The position numbers and the translations under genes are program-made. 64,000 bases of DNA from Paenilisteria newyorkensis (GTDB taxonomy: Bacteria > Bacillota > Bacilli > Lactobacillales > Listeriaceae), in NCBI RefSeq assembly GCF_000766145.1, contig NZ_JNFB01000001.1, positions 1 to 64,000 of the forward strand, given 5' to 3'. Positions 25,178-32,972 of this stretch are shown here, in pieces. The stretch's first letter is position 1; each line of letters begins with the position of its first letter. The notes under the pieces were generated by a model, which was not told the DNA's origin, made no database searches, and was given only the letters and a program-made list of their open reading frames with translations.

Positions 25178-25867
25178 ATGAGCTTAGGAAAAATTTTGAT
25201 TGCAGAGGACGATAATGATATTAACCATCTGATTTCAGACGTGTTGACGCGCGAAGGCTATACCGTTACGCAAGCATTTTCAGGGACAGAGGCAAAATTG
25301 TATTGGAACAGTGAAACGTTTGACTTGTTGCTGTGCGACTTGATGTTGCCAGGGCTAACTGGTGAGGAATTGGTGGCGGAAATTACAGCGAAGCAAAACG
25401 CGGCGATTATCGTGATTTCGGCTAAAAACACGGTGATGGATAAAGTGGATTTGTTGAAATTAGGAGCTAGCGATTACATGACAAAGCCGTTTGATATTGA
25501 AGAATTAGTGGCGCGCGTGGAGGTTCAGTTGCGAAAAGCGAATGTTGCGTCGCTGGGTGACAAGGACGATGCGCTGGTTTGGAATGGTTTATCGTTGTCG
25601 GAAGATCGTTATAGCGCCCAGGTTGATGGTGTGGATGTTCGTTTGACTGCTCGCGAGTTTGGAATTTTGCAATTGTTACTTAGTAATCCGAGCAAGGTTT
25701 TCACGAAAGAGAACATTTTTGCGTCTGTGTGGGGTGAGACGGAGTTTATTGATGAGAATACGGTGAATGTACATATGAGTAATATTCGTGGGAAATTGGG
25801 AAAAGTAGCGCCGGATCGCGAGTTTGTGGAGACAGTTTGGGGGATTGGGTTTAAAATGAAAAATTGA
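25178..25867 (+). CDS. OmpR-family response regulator
   Basis: A 229-residue regulator: receiver domain with acidic pair AEDDND, phospho-acceptor Asp54 in LLCDLMLPG and Lys103 in MTKPFD, then a winged-helix DNA-binding domain (LTAREFGILQLLLSNPSKVF, NTVNVHMSNIRGKLG). Its likely partner kinase is encoded 2.4 kb downstream, after the ABC transporter. ATG 25178 is preferred because GAAGGAGCG lies upstream; an earlier in-frame ATG at 25151 has no site. It probably controls the transporter genes, as in related peptide-antibiotic detoxification modules (inference). Confidence 0.88.
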   Translation: MSLGKILIAEDDNDINHLISDVLTREGYTVTQAFSGTEAKLYWNSETFDLLLCDLMLPGLTGEELVAEITAKQNAAIIVISAKNTVMDKVDLLKLGASDYMTKPFDIEELVARVEVQLRKANVASLGDKDDALVWNGLSLSEDRYSAQVDGVDVRLTAREFGILQLLLSNPSKVFTKENIFASVWGETEFIDENTVNVHMSNIRGKLGKVAPDREFVETVWGIGFKMKN

Positions 25868-25898
25868 AAGAGCTAAAGGAAGGCAGTTTCATTCCACT

Positions 25899-25951
25899 GC
25901 ATATGGAGGTTCTAAAAAGGCAAACGACGCTTTTTAGGACCACAACAAAGC
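25899..25951 (-). repeat. Hairpin repeat unit, inverted copy
   Basis: Read on the minus strand, this copy starts GCTTTGTTGTGG and forms GGTCCTAAAAAG / CTTTTTAGAACC with one mismatch. It shares the flanks GCTTTGTTGTGG and TTTAGAACCTC with the copy at 26321, but is in the opposite orientation. Confidence 0.7.
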
Positions 25952-26207
25952 AGGATCCTAAGGCGGGGAACGTGATGTAACGTATGGAGATGTATACTCA
26001 CTGACGTTCCTATACATCTGATTATATAAGAGAAGACTGAGCGGGGGACACCGTTCGGTTTTTTCGTTTGGTTTGGAGGAACATACGATTTTAGAGATTG
26101 GTGGGGCGTCATACTCGGCGCCTCCGGATCCAGCTTCAACGGCCAGACCCTCGAAATTTTCGTGACCTCCGCAAAAACCAAGTGCGGGTTTTTACTGCGC
26201 CCCCTAT

Positions 26208-26282
26208 GTTGTGGCTCTTATAAGGCATCACTTGCCGATTTAGAGCCTCAATACGAGTGCGAACAGAGTGAGCATTCGTTCC
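26208..26282 (+). repeat. Hairpin repeat unit, copy 2
   Basis: Begins GTTGTGGCTCTTATAAGGCA. First hairpin: GGCTCT with AGAGCC and an inner GGCA/TGCC. Second hairpin: ACGA-x-TGC with GCA-x-TCGT. 42 of its first 46 bases match the copy at 26321. Confidence 0.8.
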
Positions 26283-26320
26283 TTGCATTCTGTCGAGGCT
26301 AAACGGGCCGTTTCAGCTTT

Positions 26321-26395
26321 GTTGTGGTTCTTATGAGGCATCACCTGCCGATTTAGAACCTCAATATGCATGAGAACGCAGTGAGCATGTAATCC
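26321..26395 (+). repeat. Hairpin repeat unit, copy 3
   Basis: Begins GTTGTGGTTCTTATGAGGCA, 113 bases after copy 2. First hairpin: GGTTCT with AGAACC and GGCA/TGCC. Second hairpin: TGCATG with CATGTA. Two of the four differences from copy 2 in the first hairpin are a compensatory pair (C-G to T-A). Confidence 0.8.
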
Positions 26396-26494
26396 ATTTT
26401 TCATTCTTAATACTTTCTTAAGCTCCCCTTCACACATCCTTGAGACCTCCTTGTTATAGTTAACCTATCGAAAAGAAAGAAGGGATTGAGCGAT

Positions 26495-27415
26495 ATGAGA
26501 GAAACGATTTTGGAGACCGCTGCGCTTTCGAAAAAATTTGGGGACAATTATGCGGTGGATCATGTGAATATGACGGTTCAAAAGGGGGATATTTATGGCT
26601 TTATTGGTAAAAATGGTGCTGGGAAAACGACTTTTATTCGTCTGGTAACGGATCTAATGCATACGAACGGCGGCGATGTTACGCTGTTTGGCTCGAGTCA
26701 CCCGAAAGATATTCGCCAGGCTCGGACGCGAATCGGCGCAGTTATTGAAGGCCCGTCTTTATATCCAAACTTAACAGCTTATCAAAACTTAAATTACTAT
26801 ATCCTCCAAAAAGGGATTCCGGATAAAAAACGTATCGATGAAGTGTTAGAATTTGTAGGCTTGGAGAACACCGGACGCAAAAAGTATCGCAATTTTTCCA
26901 TGGGGATGAAACAACGGCTTGGCATTGCGCTTGCCATCTTACATCATCCGGACTTCTTGATTCTAGACGAACCGATTAACGGACTTGATCCGATGGGCAT
27001 TATCGAAATTCGAAATATCATTCTAAAATTAAACGAAACGTATGGCACAACAGTCTTCATTTCGAGTCATATTTTGACAGAATTGGCGCTCGTCGCAAAC
27101 CGTTACGGTATTATCAACAACGGCCGTCTCGTGAAGGAGCTCTCAAAAGAAGATTTAGAATCCGAAAGCAGGCGCTACCTCGTGCTGAAAACAGTGAACA
27201 AAGAGGCCGCCGTCATGCACCTAGAAAGCTTCCTAGAATTGCATCAATACGAAGTCCACAGCGACGGCAGCATCCGGATTTTTGATTACATTGATCAACC
27301 AGAAAAAGTCAGTCAAGTCATGTTTGACGCAGGAATTATCATTACCGAACTTCGTGTTGTCGAGGCGAATTTGGAAGAATACTTTATTGATTTAATTGGA
27401 GGGGAAGACAAATGA
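26495..27415 (+). CDS. ABC transporter ATP-binding protein (BcrA/lantibiotic-immunity type)
   Basis: A 306-residue ATPase with Walker A GKNGAGKTT, Q-loop in RIGAVIEGPSLYPNLTA, signature FSMGMKQRLGIA, Walker B FLILDEPINGLDP and H-loop SSHI. The extra C-terminal 80 residues are typical of DrrA/BcrA-like exporters of antibiotics and peptides. ATG 26495 is chosen over the in-frame TTG 26486 because AGAAGGGA fits it. It overlaps the permease gene by four bases (ATGA), so the two are one transporter. Confidence 0.88.
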   Translation: MRETILETAALSKKFGDNYAVDHVNMTVQKGDIYGFIGKNGAGKTTFIRLVTDLMHTNGGDVTLFGSSHPKDIRQARTRIGAVIEGPSLYPNLTAYQNLNYYILQKGIPDKKRIDEVLEFVGLENTGRKKYRNFSMGMKQRLGIALAILHHPDFLILDEPINGLDPMGIIEIRNIILKLNETYGTTVFISSHILTELALVANRYGIINNGRLVKELSKEDLESESRRYLVLKTVNKEAAVMHLESFLELHQYEVHSDGSIRIFDYIDQPEKVSQVMFDAGIIITELRVVEANLEEYFIDLIGGEDK

Positions 27416-28209
27416 TAGGATTGATTCGAGCAGATAGTTATCGGTTAACAAAGGGAAAAATGTGGATGCCTTTCGTCACGTTGATGGTGATTGCAGTCGC
27501 GGTCGCAGGTTTAATTTACTTAGCCTTAAATGTAGATTGGATTTCCTTAACACAAGACGGAGAAACACTCACAGCGCAAGACAAAGCACTACTTAGCCAA
27601 ACCTTAACAGGAACTCAAATGACGCAATTGATGCTATCTTTTAGTATCGTCCTAGCCATGGCGTTCATCTCGATTTTCTCCAACCTCTGGAGCATCGAAT
27701 TCTCAGCTGGCGTTGCGAAAAATGTCCTCGTATCAGGCGTTTCACGTACCACTTTCTACTTCTCAAAATTATTAACAGGCTGGGCGGTCGGCGCCTTGAT
27801 GCTACTCGTGTATACAGCATCCATCGCGATCTCCTCACAGCTTTTTGTAGGGCATGTCGATTTTGTAACGATATTGCTCGGGATGTTAGCGCAACTCCCA
27901 CTATACCTAGCGCTAATCACGATTGGATTTTTCATCTTTATCATTATTCCAAAAGAAAGCATCGCAATCGTGACATACATCTTAGCATTTTTATTCATCG
28001 AACCGATTATCAGGAACCTAGTCAACGTTTTCCTACCGAAATGGACGATCATCAAAGACATGTTCCTATTCAGCAAAATCAGCACGATGTCCGACCTCTC
28101 CGCACTCAGTCAGCACGCGATTACGACCAATATTTTAACCGGTTTAGCGTACATGGCAGTTTTCACAATCCTCGGTTGGATGGTGTTCCGATTTAAAGAA
28201 ATCAAGTAA
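27412..28209 (+). CDS. ABC-2 type permease
   Basis: A 265-residue membrane protein with about six helices, a large first exterior segment, and the LWSIEFSAGVAKNVLVSGVSRTTFYFSKLL loop that commonly contacts the ATPase in this family. It forms the membrane part of the exporter with the protein before it. Context with a two-component system points to resistance against membrane-active peptides; the actual substrate is unknown. Confidence 0.85.
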   Translation: MIGLIRADSYRLTKGKMWMPFVTLMVIAVAVAGLIYLALNVDWISLTQDGETLTAQDKALLSQTLTGTQMTQLMLSFSIVLAMAFISIFSNLWSIEFSAGVAKNVLVSGVSRTTFYFSKLLTGWAVGALMLLVYTASIAISSQLFVGHVDFVTILLGMLAQLPLYLALITIGFFIFIIIPKESIAIVTYILAFLFIEPIIRNLVNVFLPKWTIIKDMFLFSKISTMSDLSALSQHAITTNILTGLAYMAVFTILGWMVFRFKEIK

Positions 28210-28245
28210 TATGATAGAATAAAGACGAAGGAAGGAGCGGATAGC

Positions 28246-29130
28246 ATGGTTTACCTCTTAGGCGCCGTAATCGTAGTCTTACTCGGCTGGATATTTCTAA
28301 TCAAAAAACAACTACGAGCCACATCAGCAAAAATAAAAGATATCGCGACAAGACGAGGTTCCAACGAGCGGCTAACCATGGACATCGCCTCACCAGAAAT
28401 CAGGCAACTGCTCCTTCACGTCAACGAATTATTAGAAGCCAAGGCAAAAACAGAACGGCAATTCCAGACGCTAAACAAGGAGTTACGCGAGACAATCGAA
28501 AACGTCTCCCATGATTTAAGAACGCCGCTAACCTCCTTGTCTGGCTATTTACAACTCATGGACCGCGACACACTCACACCAGAAGAACGCGAGAAATACA
28601 GCCTTGTCATCAAAAATAAAATCCAAACCCTAACCGAACTCGTCGAAAATTTCTTCGTGTTATCGAAGTTATCGAGTGACGAAGGGAAGTTGCAACTAGA
28701 ACCAGTGAATCTATCCGATTTCATGACAGAAGCCGTGGCCTCGTATTATGAAGACTTCTCAAAAAAAGGCGTCACCCCAGAACTGTCAATTGCCTCTGAT
28801 ATACGCGTAAATGCAGATCGAAAAGCATTACAACGCATGGTGGATAATTTTGTTTCGAATATGTTGAAGCACGGCGAAGGCCCTATGCAAATAACGCTGG
28901 CGAAGCAAAATGGTAAGGCGGTTCTATCATTTTCCAATCAAGCGAGCCAACTCACAGAGGCAGACGTTCCACGCTTGATTGAGCGATTCTACACAGCTGA
29001 CCGCGTCCGTAGCGGCAATAACACGGGGTTGGGTCTAGCGATTATCGATTTACTGGCGAAAAAGCTAGGAGCGAGCTTCACAGTCGAATGGAAAGAAGAA
29101 GTATTGATGTTTATCGTGATTTTTAAATAA
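28246..29130 (+). CDS. Sensor histidine kinase
   Basis: A 294-residue kinase with a single N-terminal helix (about residues 2-20) and no exterior sensor domain. The phospho-acceptor is His89 in ENVSHDLRTPLTSL; the ATPase part has an N-box (NFVSNMLKHG), PRLIERFYTADRV and the G-box GNNTGLGLAI. Lacking an outside domain, it probably senses through the membrane or the neighbouring transporter. It follows the permease by 36 bases and is the likely partner of the regulator at 25178. Confidence 0.88.
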   Translation: MVYLLGAVIVVLLGWIFLIKKQLRATSAKIKDIATRRGSNERLTMDIASPEIRQLLLHVNELLEAKAKTERQFQTLNKELRETIENVSHDLRTPLTSLSGYLQLMDRDTLTPEEREKYSLVIKNKIQTLTELVENFFVLSKLSSDEGKLQLEPVNLSDFMTEAVASYYEDFSKKGVTPELSIASDIRVNADRKALQRMVDNFVSNMLKHGEGPMQITLAKQNGKAVLSFSNQASQLTEADVPRLIERFYTADRVRSGNNTGLGLAIIDLLAKKLGASFTVEWKEEVLMFIVIFK

Positions 29131-29131
29131 G

Positions 29132-29181
29132 AAAAGCGCTGAAATCAAGAGTTATCAAAACTCAGATTTCAGCGCTTTTTT
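29132..29181. terminator. Bidirectional terminator between kinase and AI-2E permease genes
   Basis: AAAAGCGCTGAAATC (29132-29146) pairs exactly with GATTTCAGCGCTTTT (29165-29179), followed by more T. It serves both converging genes. Confidence 0.9.
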
Positions 29182-29191
29182 AAGATTCCAT

Positions 29192-30316
29192 TTAAACGAC
29201 AGGTTTCTCACTATTTTCAGCTTCGATTCCTTCGCGCCGCAGTTTTATCAGTCGTGCTAGGTTAACAATTAACGTTTTTGCAAGAGCGTACGTTGGCACA
29301 CCTAAAATCATGCCGAGAATTCCTGCCAAGTTACCAGCCACAATCAAGATGATAATGATCGTTAGCGGGTGGATGGCGAGCGATTTACCCATGATGTAAG
29401 GCGACAACAAGTTCGAGTCGATTTGCTGCACGATTGTCACGACAACAATAACGAGAACTGCTTGTAACGGGGAATCAAACAGGGCAACGATAACAGCCGG
29501 AGCCGCCCCGATAAATGGCCCTAAATAAGGAATAATATTCGTCACACCAGCGATTAAACCGAACAACAAAGCATACGGTTCGCCGATAATGAAATACCCA
29601 ATCATCGTAAAAATACCAACAAACATACAGTCAATCGCTTGGCTTGAAATATACGTGGAGATGGTTTTGTTCATGGCCTTGATAATTTCACGAGCCTCCG
29701 TACGAATACCTTGCGGGAAAAATTTCTCGGTCGAATCAAGGAATTTATGCCCATCCTTGAACATGTAGAACAAGATAAATGGCACCGTCACGAGAATCAT
29801 CACGAAACTGGAGATAAAACCAAAAATTAGGCCCAAGCTCCCAGTTAAACTACCAACAACGGTATTTAAAATTTTCGGAATCGAGATGTTCAGTTTTTCC
29901 ATCTCCGCTTTAATATCGATGTTTTTAATGTTACTATTCTTCACTAAATTGTCCCACCAATGCTGGAACTGCTCCCAATATTGAGGTGCGGCTTTCACGA
30001 GAGAAGCCACTTGATCCGCTAAGATAGGTCCGAGTTGTACGACCGCTAATACTAAAAGCACAATAAAAACAACAAAAATACTCAAGACACTAAGTAAGCG
30101 CGGAACCTTCCTTTTTTCCAAAAACAAAACGATTGGGTTGAATAAGTAGAATAAAAAACCAGCAATCATAATTGGCAGGAATAGCGTAGAAACAACCGTT
30201 CCGATGGGGGCGAAGATAAAGCTCATCTTATTAAGTACAAATAAAATCGCCACTAACGCCAGAATTTCTAACGTCCAAAAAAATAATTTGGACTCTTTGA
30301 AGCGTGATATTTTCAT
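29192..30316 (-). CDS. AI-2E family transporter (YueF/YdbI-like permease)
   Basis: A 374-residue membrane protein with about eight helices, the family-typical LFYLFNPIVLFLEKRKVPR region and the conserved GLIAGVTNIIPYLGPFIGA and PLTIIIILIVAGNLAGILGM segments. Members export small molecules or ions (AI-2 in one case, sodium in others); no substrate is assigned. The start is set at 30316 (MKISRFKESK) because GAGAGGGG lies just before it; an ATG 60 bases upstream has no site. Confidence 0.82.
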   Translation of the reverse strand: MKISRFKESKLFFWTLEILALVAILFVLNKMSFIFAPIGTVVSTLFLPIMIAGFLFYLFNPIVLFLEKRKVPRLLSVLSIFVVFIVLLVLAVVQLGPILADQVASLVKAAPQYWEQFQHWWDNLVKNSNIKNIDIKAEMEKLNISIPKILNTVVGSLTGSLGLIFGFISSFVMILVTVPFILFYMFKDGHKFLDSTEKFFPQGIRTEAREIIKAMNKTISTYISSQAIDCMFVGIFTMIGYFIIGEPYALLFGLIAGVTNIIPYLGPFIGAAPAVIVALFDSPLQAVLVIVVVTIVQQIDSNLLSPYIMGKSLAIHPLTIIIILIVAGNLAGILGMILGVPTYALAKTLIVNLARLIKLRREGIEAENSEKPVV

Positions 30317-30435
30317 GATAGGTCCCCTCTCTATACTGGATTTGTAAGTAATATTACTGAGCCCAGCGTTTTCCATATGTAGACTATCATTAATAGTACC
30401 ATTTTCGAACGGAAAAAACCACTCCCATCTGTAAC

Positions 30436-30475
30436 TTGACTTATTTTGTATAGTTGTTATACTATATATATAACA
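30436..30475 (+). promoter_or_regulatory. Promoter with YtrA-type operator
   Basis: A -35 TTGACT (30436) and -10 TATACT (30458) are 16 bases apart. TGTTATA (30455-30461) and TATAACA (30469-30475) form an inverted repeat over the -10. This fits autorepression by the GntR protein encoded just downstream. Confidence 0.65.
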
Positions 30476-30497
30476 GTTGTAGAAAGAAGGTGCGTAG

Positions 30498-30890
30498 ATG
30501 CTACTCCAAATAGATTTGCAGGCCGAAGAACCAATATATACACAAATTATGCATCAAATTATTGAAGGCATCGCCAAGAGAGAACTCAAGCCAGGCGATG
30601 ATTTGCCGTCCGTGCGCAGTTTGGCGAGCGATATCGGTATAAATTTTCATACGGTAAATAAAGCCTATCAGTTATTGAAGCAAGAAGGCTACATCCTGAT
30701 TCATCGCCAAAAAGGAGTCGTGATTCATCCTGATGGAGTGGAGAAAGCAACAGAAGCCTTTTATGAAGAATTAAGACGAAAAGTAAGACCGCTCATTGCA
30801 GAGTCTATTTCCCGATCTGTCTCCAAAACAGAGTGGGAGGCAATCTGCGCGACTATCTATGAAGAAATTGAACCCGAGGAGGAGCAATAA
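30498..30890 (+). CDS. GntR-family regulator, YtrA subfamily
   Basis: A 130-residue regulator: winged-helix domain (IYTQIMHQIIEGIAKRELKPG, LPSVRSLASDIGINFHTVNKAY) and only a short helical tail, which marks the YtrA subgroup that has no ligand-binding domain. Its stop overlaps the next start by one base (TAATG), so the regulator probably controls its partner membrane protein. AGAAAGAAGG precedes ATG 30498. Confidence 0.88.
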   Translation: MLLQIDLQAEEPIYTQIMHQIIEGIAKRELKPGDDLPSVRSLASDIGINFHTVNKAYQLLKQEGYILIHRQKGVVIHPDGVEKATEAFYEELRRKVRPLIAESISRSVSKTEWEAICATIYEEIEPEEEQ

Positions 30891-31993
30891 TGGAACTATT
30901 AATTTTTATCGCGATGATGCTCTTAGTAACTGTATTACAAGCTGTGACACCCTACGTCATCCGTCGCGGCGAGAGCTTTGGCGTCATGGTAGGTGAGAAA
31001 GCAGCCAATAATCCGACATTACGCAAAATGAAGCGGGAATTCTTACAGTGGAATATCGTGGTTGGCGTCATCATAACGATAATCGCGACTGTGCTTTTAG
31101 CTATGACATCCAGTGAAAGTGGACAAGCAACCATTTTTATCCTTGCGATTTTTGCTACGCTCATTATTTCGTTTCTGATTTACATGCGTTTTTATAAAGC
31201 TTCTCTGATGTGGAAAAGCGAGAATCTGCAAACGAACGAAAGTAAGGCGGACATCGTGATGGTAGATACAACATTCCATCGTCAAAAGCTAACGATTTCT
31301 TACGCTTGGTATCTAATTCCGCTCGTTCTGATCTTTATCACAGTAGGTTTGACCATTATTTATTATCAGCAAATTCCAAACCAGATTCCAATGCAATACA
31401 ATTTTGATAATGAAGTAACGAGAACAGCTGCTAAGAGTTTGCGTACGGCGATGATGATGCCGACGATGCAATTAGTTATGCTAGGGTTATTTATATTTAT
31501 CAACTATATGATGTCGCGCAGCAAACAAGTCATCGATAACGATAACCCGACAGATTCTATGCGAAGAAGTGTATTATTCAGGCTCATCTACAGTAAATAC
31601 AATTTCGTCATGTGCCTCTTGCTCATCCTATTATTTATGTTCATCCAATTATCATTTATCTTCGCGATTTCACAAACAGTCATCATGCTTGCGTTAGTCG
31701 TGATACTCATCATTATTTTTGGCGGTCTGCTATTCCTAATGGTACGTGTAGGACAAGGCGGCAGTAGATTAAAACTAACAGAAAATGAGCAAAAAGATAA
31801 ACCAAGACCAGTTCGCGATGACGACGCTAATTGGAAGTTGGGCGTGTTCTACTTCAATCCTAAAGATCCCGCTCTCTTTGTTGAAAAACGTTTTGGTGTT
31901 GGTTGGACAATTAACATGGCAAGACCAACTGCTTGGCTTTCCATAGTTGCTATTGTGGGTATTATCATCGTTATCACTATCCTATTTAGCTAA
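30890..31993 (+). CDS. DUF1648/DUF5808 membrane protein
   Basis: A 367-residue membrane protein with about nine helices. The IYYQQIPNQIPMQYNFDNEVTRTA segment after helix 4 is the DUF1648 hallmark. The WKLGVFYFNPKDPALFVEKRFGVGWTIN segment matches the DUF5808 module. Such genes usually sit beside YtrA-type regulators; function unknown. Confidence 0.8.
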   Translation: MELLIFIAMMLLVTVLQAVTPYVIRRGESFGVMVGEKAANNPTLRKMKREFLQWNIVVGVIITIIATVLLAMTSSESGQATIFILAIFATLIISFLIYMRFYKASLMWKSENLQTNESKADIVMVDTTFHRQKLTISYAWYLIPLVLIFITVGLTIIYYQQIPNQIPMQYNFDNEVTRTAAKSLRTAMMMPTMQLVMLGLFIFINYMMSRSKQVIDNDNPTDSMRRSVLFRLIYSKYNFVMCLLLILLFMFIQLSFIFAISQTVIMLALVVILIIIFGGLLFLMVRVGQGGSRLKLTENEQKDKPRPVRDDDANWKLGVFYFNPKDPALFVEKRFGVGWTINMARPTAWLSIVAIVGIIIVITILFS

Positions 31994-32000
31994 ATACAAA

Positions 32001-32037
32001 AAAGGTAGCAGAAAGTTAAATTCTGCTACCTTTTTTT
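32001..32037. terminator. Bidirectional terminator before the tRNA cluster
   Basis: AAAGGTAGCAGAA (32001-32013) pairs exactly with TTCTGCTACCTTT (32021-32033), followed by T. On the minus strand it ends the tRNA operon. Confidence 0.88.
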
Positions 32038-32043
32038 ACTTGA

Positions 32044-32116
32044 TGAGCCGTGATGGGCTCGAACCATCGACCCTCTGATTAAAAGTCAGATGCTCTACCA
32101 ACTGAGCTAACGGCTC
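32044..32116 (-). tRNA. tRNA-Lys (anticodon TTT)
   Basis: 73 bases. Acceptor GAGCCGT pairs with ACGGCTC, D arm GCTC/GAGC, anticodon loop CTTTTAA, T loop TTCGAGC. No encoded CCA. Last gene of the six-tRNA minus-strand operon. Confidence 0.95.
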
Positions 32117-32122
32117 TAAAAA

Positions 32123-32197
32123 TGGCTGGGCTAGCTGGATTCGAACCAACGCGTGACGGAATCAAAATCCGTTGCCTTACCGCTTGGCTATAGCCCA
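32123..32197 (-). tRNA. tRNA-Gln (anticodon TTG)
   Basis: 75 bases including the encoded CCA. Starts TGGGCTATAGCC; anticodon loop ATTTTGATT context gives TTG. T loop TTCGAAT. Confidence 0.95.
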
Positions 32198-32203
32198 ATA
32201 AAA

Positions 32204-32287
32204 TGGTGGAGGGGGGCAGATTCGAACTGCCGAACCCGAAGGAGCGGATTTACAGTCCGCCGCGTTTAGCCACTTCGCTACCCCTCC
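32204..32287 (-). tRNA. tRNA-Tyr (anticodon GTA)
   Basis: 84 bases with an extra long variable arm and encoded CCA. Acceptor GGAGGGG pairs with CCCCTCC; anticodon in GGACTGTAAATCC is GTA. Confidence 0.95.
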
Positions 32288-32295
32288 ATATAAAA

Positions 32296-32369
32296 TGTCA
32301 ACTGCAGGAATTGAACCCGCAACCTACTGATTACGATTCAGTTGCTCTCCCAGATTGAGCTAAGTTGGC
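32296..32369 (-). tRNA. tRNA-Thr (anticodon CGT)
   Basis: 74 bases. Anticodon stem ACTGA/TCAGT with loop ATCGTAA reads CGT (codon ACG). D and T arms fold. The acceptor GCCAACT against AGTTGAC has a C-A mismatch at the second pair. CCA is not encoded. Possibly functional with a weakened stem. Confidence 0.85.
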
Positions 32370-32430
32370 AAAACAGAAAAACTGCTTGACCGCCCAAGAG
32401 AGCTGTTTCCTAGTAACAATTACAGATGAA

Positions 32431-32506
32431 TGGTGGGGGCTAACGGGATCGAACCGCTGACCCTCTGCTTGTAAGGCAGATGCTCTCCCAGCTGAGCTAA
32501 GCCCCC
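32431..32506 (-). tRNA. tRNA-Val (anticodon TAC)
   Basis: 76 bases with encoded CCA. Starts GGGGGCTTAGCTCAG; anticodon in CTGCCTTACAAGCAG is TAC; T loop TTCGATC. Confidence 0.95.
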
Positions 32507-32578
32507 ATAAATGATACTATTTCATAATATAACATAATTTCTATTTTGACCAGTGTTTTGCTATAAAAATTTAAAAAA

Positions 32579-32650
32579 TGACCCGTACGGGATTCGAACC
32601 CGTGTTACCGCCGTGAAAGGGCGGTGTCTTAACCGCTTGACCAACGGGCC
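32579..32650 (-). tRNA. tRNA-Glu (anticodon TTC)
   Basis: 72 bases without encoded CCA. Starts GGCCCGTTGGTC; anticodon in CCGCCCTTTCACGGCGG is TTC; T loop TTCGAAT. First gene of the tRNA operon. Confidence 0.95.
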
Positions 32651-32972
32651 ATGTGGCTAGCAAATTTACCAGCCGAAAACTATTATATAAAGAGAATGGG
32701 TGGTTTGTAAATACTTAAATTAAAGTCTTTTTATTCTGAAAAATAAAAAATAGGTTTCAAGCTTAGAACAAGAAGGGAATAGGGAGATACATTACTTTTT
32801 AAATTTTATTTAGATACGCAATTTTTATAGGAGAAATGTAGCTAAATTTAAACGCATTCACTCAGATATACGGATTAAAATAAAAACCTATTTCATTTTA
32901 AAATAGCTGTGTTATAATGTGACGTATGGAATTTTTAGAAGAAAAATCTAGTTAAAAAAGGCAGGGAGTAAA
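32651..32972 (+). promoter_or_regulatory. Divergent upstream region of tRNA operon and kimA
   Basis: About 320 AT-rich bases without a gene. A likely kimA promoter has TTTCAT at 32891 and TATAAT at 32913, 16 bases apart. AAATAGGTTT at about 32750 and AAACCTATTT at about 32884 are inverted copies. I see no ydaO-type c-di-AMP riboswitch here, although kimA homologues often have one. Confidence 0.5.

Larger units (their letters stand above)
25868..26494. other. Repeat-rich gene-free region between regulator and ABC transporter
   Basis: About 630 bases without a credible gene. It contains three copies of a hairpin element (separate entries) and a GC-richer block at 26041-26205. That block has several possible pairings, including GGGGG/CCCCC that could close it, GGAGG/CCTCC, and CGAAATTTTCG, and ends in a terminator-like AAAACC-AAGTGC-GGGTTTT. 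A 90-codon minus-strand frame crosses it but has no ribosome site and runs through the repeats, so I do not call it. The final 100 bases contain the probable promoter of the ABC operon. Confidence 0.6.

Noticed and set aside
25912-26181. Minus-strand ORF of 89 codons in the repeat-rich gap
   Set aside because: It has no ribosome binding site, crosses two hairpin elements, and its composition does not look like a folded protein. I treat the region as non-coding.
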